Below, piece after piece: positions 6,256 through 12,350 of a stretch of 12,350 bases of DNA. This DNA is from an uncultured Opitutia bacterium. Lineage in GTDB: Bacteria; Verrucomicrobiota; Verrucomicrobiia; Opitutales; UBA953. Position 1 is the stretch's first letter. Each line of letters starts with the position of its first letter. Below the pieces are notes generated by a model, which saw only the letters and a list, made by a program, of their open reading frames with translations, had not been told where the DNA came from and made no database searches. A program made the position numbers and the translations under genes. The DNA lies in assembly GCA_903882335.1 (NCBI GenBank), contig CAIRWP010000168.1:1-12350 (forward strand), given 5' to 3'.

Positions 6256-9204
6256 ATGCAGATCGACCGCCTCATCGCCCGCATCCGCGGCCAGCTGGAA
6301 CTCGGCAGCCCCGACCTCGAGGCCCGTTCACTCGCGGGCGAGTACGCGGCCCTCTGCGCACGGGCGCGCGAACGGCTTGAACAGGCCGCGGGCCTGATCC
6401 GCGGCGGCCAGGAGCACGCGGCCTTCCAGGTGGCCGAATCGGAACCCGACCTGCTGGGCCTGTGCGCCCAGCTGAGCTTCGCCGAATCGGAACGGTGGCA
6501 TGCGCTCTGCCGCGAACGCGGCCTGCCGACGGGCTTCCCGCTCGATGACCAGCAAGTCATCGCCGTGGGCGGCCTCTACGGCAAGGAGATCGGCGAGAAC
6601 CACCCGCTCTACCGGGATTACCGCGAGGCGATGCGCACCCGTCAGGAGGACCAGGCGCTGACCATCCTCCGCTCGATTGTCCGCATCAACCCGGCCGACC
6701 CGAACGCCCGTTCCGAACTGGACCGGCTCTCGACCAAGTTCCTGCGCGAATCGCTCGGCAAGGTCGCCGCCCTCTTCGCGGCGGACCGGGCCGAGGAGGC
6801 GGTTGCGCTCATGAAGCGGATGGAGCTTTTCGGCGCCTCCGGCCTCGCGGGCGAGGAGCACTGGGAAGCCTCGCTCCGCGCCCGCCGAGATTGGCTGCGC
6901 GCCAAGGCCGCGGAGCAGATCGCGCAGGCCGTGGACGAGGCGGCCAAAGCGCGCGCGGGCGACCACTGGGAGACGTGCGCGAGCGCGCTCGGCCGGGCCC
7001 GCTCGCTGGAGCGTGACCACCAGGTGAACCTGCCCGCCGCGCTGGCGAAGACCCTGGCCGAGCTCGAAGGCTGGGCCGGCGAGCTCGCCGCCACCGCCGA
7101 AGCCGAGGCCGCCCTGCGCGCCGGCGTCGAATCCCTGACGACCGAGTGGCGCAGCCTGCAGCAGGAAGCGGCCCGCGGCTCCTCGCCGGCGACCTTGGTC
7201 GCGCGCCTCGGGAATTGGCTGGAGCGGGCGATACCGCTGGCGGACCGCCTGCCCGACGGACTGATCCGCGACGCGCGCACGCTGCGCCAGCTCACGCGCC
7301 GGCGCCTGAGCCGGCGCTACGCGCTCCTCACCGCCGCCCTCGTGCTGGCGGTGCTGGGAATCGGGGCCGGCTCCTTGCTCTGGCTGCGCCGGGAAGCCTC
7401 CGACAAGGAGGCCCGCGAACGTTTCGCCACGGCGGGGATCGCCGTCGACCGCGGCGACCCGGAGACGGCGGCCCGCCTGCTCGATGAACTGCGCGCCCGC
7501 AGCCCCGGCTTGGCCGAGGAGCCGGCGCAGAAGGAGGCCGAGGAGGCCCTGCGTCAGCGTATCGCCGACCAGCGGACGGCGCTGCAAAGGCTCCAGGACG
7601 AGGCCGGCTACCTCAAGGCCCGTCAGACGGAAGGACTCAGCCTCACCGGCCTCGGCGACGTGCGCAAGCGGGTGACGGCCTACCTGGATGAGGTCGGCAA
7701 GCTCGGCCCCGCCGCGCAGGCCAGGCTGACCCGAATCCTGCCAGACGCCACCAAGCTGCTGGCGGAGGCCACCCGGCTCGAGGAACAGGCCGCCGCCGAC
7801 CTGACCGCCGCCCGCCGCCGCCTGCGGCAAGCCCTGGGCGAGACCGAGAACATCGCCGACGTGGGCAAGTCCGTCGCGGCGCTCGACCAGCTGCGCGCCT
7901 TGCTCGACCAACTCCGCCAAGCGGGTCTTAAGAACCTCGACGAGGCCTATGCCGAGGCCGACCGCGCCGGCAGCCGCCTGGAAGATGAACGCAAGTCGCT
8001 CGGCGCGGTGAAGTCGCTCGAGACCACCGCCGACCTCCGCTCCTACCTCGCCGCGCTCAAGGAGGCCGCCGAGGCCGCGCCCGAGAAAACGGACCTCCAC
8101 CAGCGCGGGCTCGCCGTGCTGGATAAGGCCGAGGCTTTGCGCAACCTGCCCCGCTCGGCCTTGGCGCCGCGGTTCGGCGCGATGTGGGACGGTTGCGCCA
8201 ACTCCGACGCGCAAGGCATCTTCCCGCCCAAGGACCTCGGCGAAGGCGAAGCCAAGATCCTCAAGCAGCTGACGGACGACGGCGTCATCCGCGCGCTGCG
8301 CAAATACAGCGTCGTCGCCCACTCCCTCCAAGGTCCGCGCCTGGTCGGCTCGGTCTTCGTGGTCGGCGACCTGACGAAGACCCGCAGTTCCTTCGGCGAC
8401 GGCATCGAGGTCCGCACCGAGGCCAAGGAACTGACCCGGGAAGGCGCCGTGATCGACGCGGTGTGGAGCCGGCGCGACTTCGTGAACGGCGCCAAGTCCG
8501 GCGAGGAACTGCAGGAAGGCCTGATCATCCCCGAGGTGGAATACCTGCGCGGTCTTGGCCGTTTCCACGACCCCAAAACCGGGCAACTCGGCGAACCCCT
8601 GCTGCGCACCCTCGACCGCCTCCGCCGCGGGACAGCGCCCTACCTCGAGGTGCGCGCCTACCAGCTGCAGGAACTCTATCGCCTCGGCACCCAACGCCCG
8701 GACGTTTGGGGCCTGCTCTACTCGCCCTCCGCCCAGCGCGACGCCGAGCAGCTGCGACGCATCACGGCGAACCGGATGGGGGCCTTCGACTTCCTCTACA
8801 AGGACAAGTGGGCCGATGCCCAGACGGAGCTCAAGGTCTTCCTGTTGCCGCGCACGGGCCCGGGCTACGCCGAGGAAGCCCGCTTCTGGCGGACCGTGCT
8901 CGGCACGTTGCGCGAGCGTCCGCTGATCTTCGCCGGCCACGTGGGCCGCGACGGCAAGGCCGCGCTCCGCGACCCGCTGGCGAACGTCGTCCTCTACGGC
9001 ATCGACACCGATGGCAAGGCGACCGTCCTGTTCCGCGTGAACCAGGAGGGCATCCCGGTGCGCGTCGCCGAAGCCGCGCCGTGGACGCCGCTACTGCGCC
9101 TCCCCGGCACGGTCGCGGAGGCCGCCCAGGCCGCCGGGATCCCCGCCGGCCTGACGCCCCCGACCGGGGGCTGGGAAGCCTTGCTCCAAGGCCGCGACCT
9201 CTGA
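6256..9204 (+). CDS. Large single-pass membrane protein, helical, no recognised family
   Basis: Predicted 982 residues. Residues 1-350 are alpha-helical, rich in Ala, Glu, Arg and Leu, with TPR-like stretches (for example QALTILRSIVRINPADPNA, about 133-151) and probable coiled coil. A basic RRRLSRR precedes one membrane helix (355-377, YALLTAALVLAVLGIGAGS and following), giving an N-inside orientation. About 600 residues would then be periplasmic: a long coiled-coil or helical-repeat section (about 380-640), then a globular C-terminal region from about 645 containing FGAMWDGCANSDAQGIFPP, followed by sequence that looks partly beta-rich (LIFAGHVGRDGKAALRDP). No enzymatic motif was found and I do not recognise the family. 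The ATG lies 3 bases after the upstream stop and the next gene starts 3 bases after its own, so it belongs to the operon. I infer a structural or scaffolding subunit of the GTPase complex. Confidence 0.85.
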   Translation: MQIDRLIARIRGQLELGSPDLEARSLAGEYAALCARARERLEQAAGLIRGGQEHAAFQVAESEPDLLGLCAQLSFAESERWHALCRERGLPTGFPLDDQQVIAVGGLYGKEIGENHPLYRDYREAMRTRQEDQALTILRSIVRINPADPNARSELDRLSTKFLRESLGKVAALFAADRAEEAVALMKRMELFGASGLAGEEHWEASLRARRDWLRAKAAEQIAQAVDEAAKARAGDHWETCASALGRARSLERDHQVNLPAALAKTLAELEGWAGELAATAEAEAALRAGVESLTTEWRSLQQEAARGSSPATLVARLGNWLERAIPLADRLPDGLIRDARTLRQLTRRRLSRRYALLTAALVLAVLGIGAGSLLWLRREASDKEARERFATAGIAVDRGDPETAARLLDELRARSPGLAEEPAQKEAEEALRQRIADQRTALQRLQDEAGYLKARQTEGLSLTGLGDVRKRVTAYLDEVGKLGPAAQARLTRILPDATKLLAEATRLEEQAAADLTAARRRLRQALGETENIADVGKSVAALDQLRALLDQLRQAGLKNLDEAYAEADRAGSRLEDERKSLGAVKSLETTADLRSYLAALKEAAEAAPEKTDLHQRGLAVLDKAEALRNLPRSALAPRFGAMWDGCANSDAQGIFPPKDLGEGEAKILKQLTDDGVIRALRKYSVVAHSLQGPRLVGSVFVVGDLTKTRSSFGDGIEVRTEAKELTREGAVIDAVWSRRDFVNGAKSGEELQEGLIIPEVEYLRGLGRFHDPKTGQLGEPLLRTLDRLRRGTAPYLEVRAYQLQELYRLGTQRPDVWGLLYSPSAQRDAEQLRRITANRMGAFDFLYKDKWADAQTELKVFLLPRTGPGYAEEARFWRTVLGTLRERPLIFAGHVGRDGKAALRDPLANVVLYGIDTDGKATVLFRVNQEGIPVRVAEAAPWTPLLRLPGTVAEAAQAAGIPAGLTPPTGGWEALLQGRDL

Positions 9205-9207
9205 GCC

Positions 9208-9852
9208 ATGGCCGCGTCCGATGCCTACCGACTCCGCTGGAAAGGCGCCGTCACCGGACCGTTCCCGCTCAGCCGCGTCACGGAGATGCTGCGCACCGGC
9301 GAGATCAGCCTGCTTCATAACATCGAAGTGGACGGCAAGTGGACCACGGTGCGCGACTACTTCCGCGCGACCGGCCTCACGCGGGTGCACACGCCGGGCC
9401 CGGGTTTCGCTCCGCCGCTCTCGCCGTTCGCCCAGGACGAGACGCCCCCGCCGCCCCCCGGGGCCCCTGGCGAGGGTCCCCGAGCCGTCGCGGCCCGCAA
9501 GCGGCTGAGCGCCTCCGAGATGCTCGAGCGCTCCGTCCGCGAAGGCTACCTCTGGTGCGGCGCGACATTCCTGTTCCCGCCGATTTTCGCCCTGCTGGTC
9601 TTCCCGATGTCCTGGCTGCAAGGGGTCGACGTCGCCGCGATGCGCAGCCTGCACCTGGCGATCGTCTTCATCCTCGCCGCCCTCGTTGGCAGTTTCCTTC
9701 CCTTGATCTTCGTCCGTCGGATCAGTGCGACGCTCGGGCCGGCCGGTCTGAGGGAGGAAGGGGAAGCTCAGGTCAAACTGGCCCTAATCCTAGGGGTTTT
9801 CGGGGCGATCCTATGGTTGACGATGTGCGGGTGGTACCTCTCCCAGCGCTAG
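9208..9852 (+). CDS. GYF_2-domain protein with three membrane segments
   Basis: Predicted 214 residues, last gene of the operon. Residues 6-55 have the GYF_2 pattern: a Tyr/Trp strand (YRLRWKGAVTGPF), the GPF turn, a helix (LSRVTEMLRTGEI), and a second strand ending in a conserved Trp (EVDGKWTTVRDYF). GYF domains bind proline-rich peptides. A flexible proline-rich linker follows, containing PPPPPGAP (80-87), itself like a GYF ligand. Three hydrophobic segments lie at about 115-137, 148-169 and 190-211. The GYF domain is probably cytoplasmic, as is usual for this family in bacteria; the exact topology is inferred. The ATG is 3 bases after the preceding stop. Likely role: adaptor or membrane assembly subunit of the GTPase system. 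Confidence 0.85.
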   Translation: MAASDAYRLRWKGAVTGPFPLSRVTEMLRTGEISLLHNIEVDGKWTTVRDYFRATGLTRVHTPGPGFAPPLSPFAQDETPPPPPGAPGEGPRAVAARKRLSASEMLERSVREGYLWCGATFLFPPIFALLVFPMSWLQGVDVAAMRSLHLAIVFILAALVGSFLPLIFVRRISATLGPAGLREEGEAQVKLALILGVFGAILWLTMCGWYLSQR

Positions 9853-9865
9853 GCATCGTAACGGC

Positions 9866-9894
9866 TTGACGAAATCGGGCCCTTTACATGGACT
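9866..9894 (+). promoter_or_regulatory. Weak candidate sigma-70 promoter for the tRNA gene
   Basis: TTGACG (9866-9871) matches five of six positions of the -35 consensus. With a 17-base spacer the -10 position would be TGGACT (9889-9894), only three of six. Initiation near 9901 would leave a leader of about 11 bases before the tRNA. The better-looking TACATG at 9885 is only 13 bases from the -35 and cannot pair with it. The -35 is convincing, the -10 is not. Read-through from the upstream operon is an alternative. Confidence 0.35.
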
Positions 9895-9911
9895 CCGCTT
9901 CCTCGGTTTTC

Positions 9912-9988
9912 GGTAGCGTAGCTCAGTTGGTTAGAGCGAGGGACTCATAAGCCCTAGGTCGGCAGTTCGATCCTGCCCGCTACCACCA
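9912..9988 (+). tRNA. tRNA, anticodon CAU (probably elongator tRNA-Met; tRNA-Ile2 possible)
   Basis: A complete 77-base cloverleaf with the CCA end encoded. The acceptor arms GGTAGCG (9912-9918) and CGCTACC (9978-9984) pair perfectly over 7 bp. The D-arm is GCTC/GAGC, the anticodon loop CTCATAA (9944-9950) has CAT at 9946-9948, and the T-arm GGCAG/CTGCC encloses TTCGATC. The discriminator is A, followed by CCA (9986-9988). The paired first base (G1-C72) argues against initiator tRNA-fMet. The anticodon stem AGGGA/GCCCT has an A31-G39 mismatch at its loop end. Methionine elongator is the likelier identity, but CAU is also used by the lysidine-modified isoleucine tRNA, and sequence by eye does not settle it. 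Confidence 0.95.
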
Positions 9989-10074
9989 CCGAGGAGGTAT
10001 CTACGGCCAGCCGGCCAGATTGGCTTCTTTCCCAAGCCCTCACCCCGGCCCTGGCCCGAGCCCTCGGCCTTTGC

Positions 10075-10722
10075 TCAGGCCTTCAGGATCGCGGCGACCG
10101 GGATATCCAGGCCATCCTTCCAGAGCGACTCCAAGCCATAGCTTCGACGGGTGTCGTCGCGGAAAAGATGGAAGACCACGTCGAACGCATCCACGACCGA
10201 CCAACCGCTGTCCTTATGGGCCTCGGTGCGGGTCTTCGAACCAGCGGCTTCCACGACGCGCTCCAACTCGATGCGCAGCGCGCGCAGGTGCGGCTCGGAG
10301 TTGCCGGTGGCGACCACGAGGAAATCCGCGACGGAGGAAAGCTGCCCCAGTTGGAGGACGCGGAGATCGCTGGCCTTCTTCTCGTCGAGGGCCTTGACGG
10401 CGGCCACGAGGTGGGCAGGCATCAGCGGCAGTTGGAAGGCGACGGCCGGGGCGGCCGGAGCGATGTTCGCGGAGCGTCCCTTGGCCTTGAGGGCGCCGGG
10501 CTTGGCGGCGGCGCGACGGACCGGAGCGGGCTTGGCAACCGGCCTGGACATCGGCTTCGAGACCTTCTTGGCGGGCTTGGCCACCGGTTTGGCCGCCGGC
10601 TTCACCGGAACCTTGGTGACCTTGACCGGAGCCTTGGCTACCTTCTTCACCTTGACCGCCTTGGCGAGCTTGGCGGACTTGGTGGGTTTGGCGGCGGGCT
10701 TCTTTTTCTTGAGGGCGGACAT
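10075..10722 (-). CDS. rsfS: Ribosomal silencing factor RsfS with a Lys/Ala/Pro-rich N-terminal tail
   Basis: RsfS (Iojap/RsfA family) binds protein uL14 on the large ribosomal subunit and blocks joining of the subunits, lowering translation in starvation. The core occupies about residues 103-205 of 215: ALDEKKASDLRVL, then SSVADFLVVATGNSEPHLRAL (130-150, with the family's near-invariant ATGNSE), GWSVVDAFDVVFHLF and YGLESLWKDG. The first about 83 residues are an extension with 24 Lys and 4 Arg, five AKP triplets and no acidic residue, unlike the usual RsfS, which is about 105-130 residues in total. The ATG at 10722 lies 2 bases after the nadD stop, supporting this long start. nadD-rsfS is a widespread gene pair. 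No convincing terminator was seen after the stop. Confidence 0.93.
   Translation of the reverse strand: MSALKKKKPAAKPTKSAKLAKAVKVKKVAKAPVKVTKVPVKPAAKPVAKPAKKVSKPMSRPVAKPAPVRRAAAKPGALKAKGRSANIAPAAPAVAFQLPLMPAHLVAAVKALDEKKASDLRVLQLGQLSSVADFLVVATGNSEPHLRALRIELERVVEAAGSKTRTEAHKDSGWSVVDAFDVVFHLFRDDTRRSYGLESLWKDGLDIPVAAILKA
10474..10722 (-). other. Low-complexity Lys/Ala/Pro-coding segment in rsfS
   Basis: This codes for residues 1-83 of the RsfS product. It is made of irregular AKP, KPxAKP and KVxK units, giving the DNA a repetitive look (recurring cttggc/ggcttgg on the plus strand). It is degenerate rather than a perfect tandem repeat. Similar tails occur in bacterial histone-H1-like proteins and bind nucleic acid nonspecifically. 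Confidence 0.7.
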
Positions 10723-10724
10723 GG

Positions 10725-11312
10725 TCAGGCTTGGTAAAGGGCGTGCTCTTCGATGTGGCGGCGCACGGCAGGGAGCAAGCCGTTTGTCGGCTGACCGTTC
10801 CGCAACCGCTCCCGCAGGTCCGTCGAGGAGACCTCGACCGACGGCGCGTCCAGCCGATGAAGGCGCACCTGGCCGCGCAAGGCGGAGGGCGCCTCGACCT
10901 TCAGGCCGTCGCGCGCCAGGACGGCGAATTCGACCAGCCCGACAAGTTCGCCGACGTCCTTCCAACGGTCCAACCGTCCCAGCTGATCGGCGCCGAGGAT
11001 CCAGATGAGCCGAGCCTGCGGATGCTCCCGGACGAGTTCCCGCGCGGTGTCGATGGACCAGCTGGGGCCGGGACGGAGCGTCTCACGCGCATCGACCGTC
11101 GCCCAGGCGGCGTCCGCGAAAGCCAGGCGGGTCATGGCGATCCGGTCGGCCACCGAGGCGCGCGGCGGCCCGTCACGCAGCGGCGCCTGCCCGGCGGGAA
11201 GCACGACCACCTGAGCCAACCCGAGCTGCCGCCACGCGGCGGTGGCGGCGGCCACGTGCCCGACGTGGGGCGGGTCGAAGGACCCTCCGAAGATGCCGAG
11301 CACGGCGGACAT
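10725..11312 (-). CDS. nadD: Nicotinate-nucleotide adenylyltransferase
   Basis: Joins nicotinate mononucleotide with ATP to make nicotinate adenine dinucleotide in NAD synthesis; cytoplasmic. The 195-residue product has the nucleotidyltransferase motif GGSFDPPHVGH (9-19, with the HxGH signature His16-Gly18-His19), the family stretch PSWSIDTARELVREHP (83-98), WILGADQLGRLDRWKD (104-119), and the C-terminal VEVSSTDLRERLRNG (159-173), the usual S-S-T/S-x-I/L-R signature that contacts the ATP phosphates. The ending PAVRRHIEEHALY is typical. Length is normal for the family. The frame is open from 11378, but the ATG at 11312 puts the start just ahead of the first Rossmann strand as expected. It is followed after 2 bases by rsfS and is divergent from lpxI. 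Confidence 0.96.
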   Translation of the reverse strand: MSAVLGIFGGSFDPPHVGHVAAATAAWRQLGLAQVVVLPAGQAPLRDGPPRASVADRIAMTRLAFADAAWATVDARETLRPGPSWSIDTARELVREHPQARLIWILGADQLGRLDRWKDVGELVGLVEFAVLARDGLKVEAPSALRGQVRLHRLDAPSVEVSSTDLRERLRNGQPTNGLLPAVRRHIEEHALYQA

Positions 11313-11386
11313 GCGGGGATTACGCCCACCCCGGCGGCGACTGGCAACCCAAAGCAGGCTTGAGCCCGGCCCCTTCACCGGGAACG
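11313..11386. other. Divergent intergenic region between nadD and lpxI
   Basis: A 74-base gap between two divergently read genes, so both promoters should lie here or reach into coding sequence. On the minus strand, TTGCCA followed 19 bases later by TAATCC is a poor sigma-70 match placed very close to the nadD start. A 5-bp hairpin (CCCGG with CCGGG) lies just before lpxI. Nothing here is strong enough to call individually. Confidence 0.4.
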
Positions 11387-12250
11387 ATGCCTCCCATGGC
11401 GTCCGCCTCGCGTTTCCTCCCCGCTGACTTCGATCCGACCCGGCCCATCGCCGTGATCGCCGGCAAGGGACGCTACCCTGCCCTGCTCATCGAATGCGCC
11501 CGGGCCCGCGGCGCCCAAGTCCGGCTGGTGGCCTTCGAGGAAGAGACCGACCCGGCGTTGATCGCCACCTTCGAACCCGCGCACCGCCGGTCCGTCCCCG
11601 TGGGCAAACTCGGCGGACTGCTCGAGGCCCTCGCGGAGCTCAAGGTCGCGGGCGCGCTCATGGCCGGCCAAGTCACGCCGCGGAAGCTGTTCTCCGGGAT
11701 GATCCCGGACCTGAAGCTGGTGGCCTTGCTCGCCTCGCTGAAGGAGCGTAACGCGGAGACCATCTTCGGAGGCGTCGCCCGCGAGATCGAGGCGACCGGC
11801 GTGCGCATGCTCGACGCCCGCGTCTTCCTCGACGACCACCTCGCCACGCCAGGCTGCCTCACGGGCTGGCTCGCCGGGGTCGCCGACGACGAACTCGCCT
11901 TCGGCGTGCGCATGGCGCGAGAGATGGCCCGGCTCGACGTCGGCCAGGCGGTGGTGACCGCGAAGGGCACCGTGATCGCGGTCGAGGCCTTCGAAGGGAC
12001 CGACAACATGCTCAAGCGGTGCGCGGCGACCGGCGGCAAAGAGATGCTGCTCACCAAGGCCGCGAAACACGCCCCGGACTGGCGCTTCGACGTCCCGTGC
12101 TTCGGCCTGCAGACCCTGGAGAGCATGGTGGCGGGCGGCGTGCGCCGCGCCGCGCTCGAGACCGACGCGGTCATCCTCATCGACAAACCGGCGGTCATCG
12201 CGCGGGCCAAGGAGCTCGGCGTGACCCTGCTCGGCTTCCCCGCCGCGTGA
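11387..12250 (+). CDS. lpxI: UDP-2,3-diacylglucosamine diphosphatase, LpxI type
   Basis: LpxI hydrolyses UDP-2,3-diacylglucosamine to lipid X and UMP, the fourth step of lipid A synthesis, in bacteria that lack LpxH. The 287-residue product matches the family from end to end: an N-terminal IAVIAGKGRYPALLIE (21-36), VGKLGGLLEALAELKVAGA (72-90), MAGQVTPRKLF (92-102), LDVGQAVVTAKGTVIAVEAF (183-202), then EGTDNMLKRCA (203-213), DWRFDVPCFGLQTLESM (231-247, probably including the catalytic-domain Asp), and the C-terminal GVTLLGF. Possible starts are 11360, 11387 and 11396; I chose 11387 because of GGGA just upstream, but 11396 is equally possible. The stop overlaps the start of the next gene, suggesting an operon. 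Its presence implies an LPS-type outer membrane. Confidence 0.93.
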   Translation: MPPMASASRFLPADFDPTRPIAVIAGKGRYPALLIECARARGAQVRLVAFEEETDPALIATFEPAHRRSVPVGKLGGLLEALAELKVAGALMAGQVTPRKLFSGMIPDLKLVALLASLKERNAETIFGGVAREIEATGVRMLDARVFLDDHLATPGCLTGWLAGVADDELAFGVRMAREMARLDVGQAVVTAKGTVIAVEAFEGTDNMLKRCAATGGKEMLLTKAAKHAPDWRFDVPCFGLQTLESMVAGGVRRAALETDAVILIDKPAVIARAKELGVTLLGFPAA

Positions 12251-12350
12251 ACGCGCTCGAGACCCTCATCGCGGAGGCCGTAACGCGCCGCCTGGGTGGC
12301 GCCGGTCGCGTCACGGCGCTGACGCTCGGCACCGAGGACGCGGACATCAC
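12247..12350 (+). CDS. Unidentified gene, 5' part only (GTG start)
   Basis: A reading frame opens with GTG at 12247-12249, overlapping the lpxI stop as GTGA, and stays open to the window end (34 complete codons). The predicted N-terminus is MNALETLIAEAVTRRLGG, followed by AGRVTALTLGTEDADI. It looks like a helix followed by a beta strand, with normal codon use. This is too short to assign a family. The tight overlap suggests co-transcription with lpxI. Confidence 0.6.
   Translation, partial: MNALETLIAEAVTRRLGGAGRVTALTLGTEDADI

Noticed and set aside
6328..8940. Minus-strand frame of 870 codons opposite the 982-residue protein gene
   Set aside because: It is strikingly long, but low-complexity (Gly, Arg, Ala, Glu, Leu) with no recognisable motif, and it lies inside a plus-strand gene with matching operon spacing on both sides.
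9782..9800. Hairpin CCCTA-ATCC-TAGGG followed by GTTTT, like an intrinsic terminator
   Set aside because: The stem is only 5 bp and lies inside the GYF_2 gene about 50 bases before its stop, in a membrane segment; more likely chance.
9989..10074. Possible terminators in the convergent gap after the tRNA (GCCAG/TTGGC with TTCTTT at 10006-10030; GGCC/GGCC with TTTGC at 10054-10073)
   Set aside because: Stems are 4-6 bp with bulges or wobble pairs and the T-runs are interrupted, so neither is convincing on either strand.
1..12350. Mobile element, CRISPR, prophage or integration-site signals, including at the tRNA
   Set aside because: I found no transposase, integrase, regularly spaced repeats, or repeat of the tRNA 3' end elsewhere in the window.

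Overview
The window is GC-rich (visibly around 70%), densely coded and bacterial. It comes from an organism with a Gram-negative envelope: lpxI belongs to lipid A synthesis, and several proteins have a cytoplasm/membrane/periplasm layout. Start codons mostly lack a clear Shine-Dalgarno sequence, genes are packed with 1-3 base gaps or 4-base overlaps, and the GTPase/GAP1-like pair is of a kind I associate with the PVC bacteria. My best guess is a Verrucomicrobiota bacterium, perhaps of the Opitutales. This is inference; no 16S or other marker is present.

Layout. (1) Minus strand, 2246 to 1: an ECF sigma factor, its ATGA-overlapping putative anti-sigma partner, and 52 bases further on the N-terminal 359 residues of PTS enzyme I (ptsI), which runs off the window. 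(2) A 108-base divergent intergenic region (2247-2354) that could hold promoters for both directions, including an ECF-like element facing right. (3) Plus strand, 2355-9852: a tight four-gene operon with gaps of 1, 3 and 3 bases. It encodes a zinc-ribbon GTPase of the double-GTPase (DO-GTPase2) type, a GAP1-N2-like protein fused to a membrane anchor and periplasmic region, a 982-residue single-pass helical protein, and a GYF_2-domain protein with three membrane segments. (4) A tRNA with a CAU anticodon (9912-9988). (5) Minus strand, 11312 to 10075: nadD followed two bases later by rsfS, whose product has an unusual histone-H1-like Lys/Ala/Pro tail. (6) Plus strand: lpxI (stop at 12250), overlapped by the GTG start of an unidentified gene cut by the window end.

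The most interesting part is region 3. The GTPase and GAP1-like genes resemble families known mostly from computational surveys of NTP-dependent bacterial conflict systems. Here they sit with two further membrane proteins and opposite a sigma/anti-sigma pair. I infer an inner-membrane GTPase complex with cytoplasmic switch and adaptor modules (degenerate FHA-like, zinc ribbon, GYF) and large periplasmic parts, possibly controlled by the divergent ECF factor. Its biological role cannot be read from sequence. The remaining genes (ptsI, nadD, rsfS, lpxI, tRNA) are core housekeeping functions, so the system appears to sit in a chromosomal core neighbourhood. I see no integrase, transposase, CRISPR array or flanking direct repeats.
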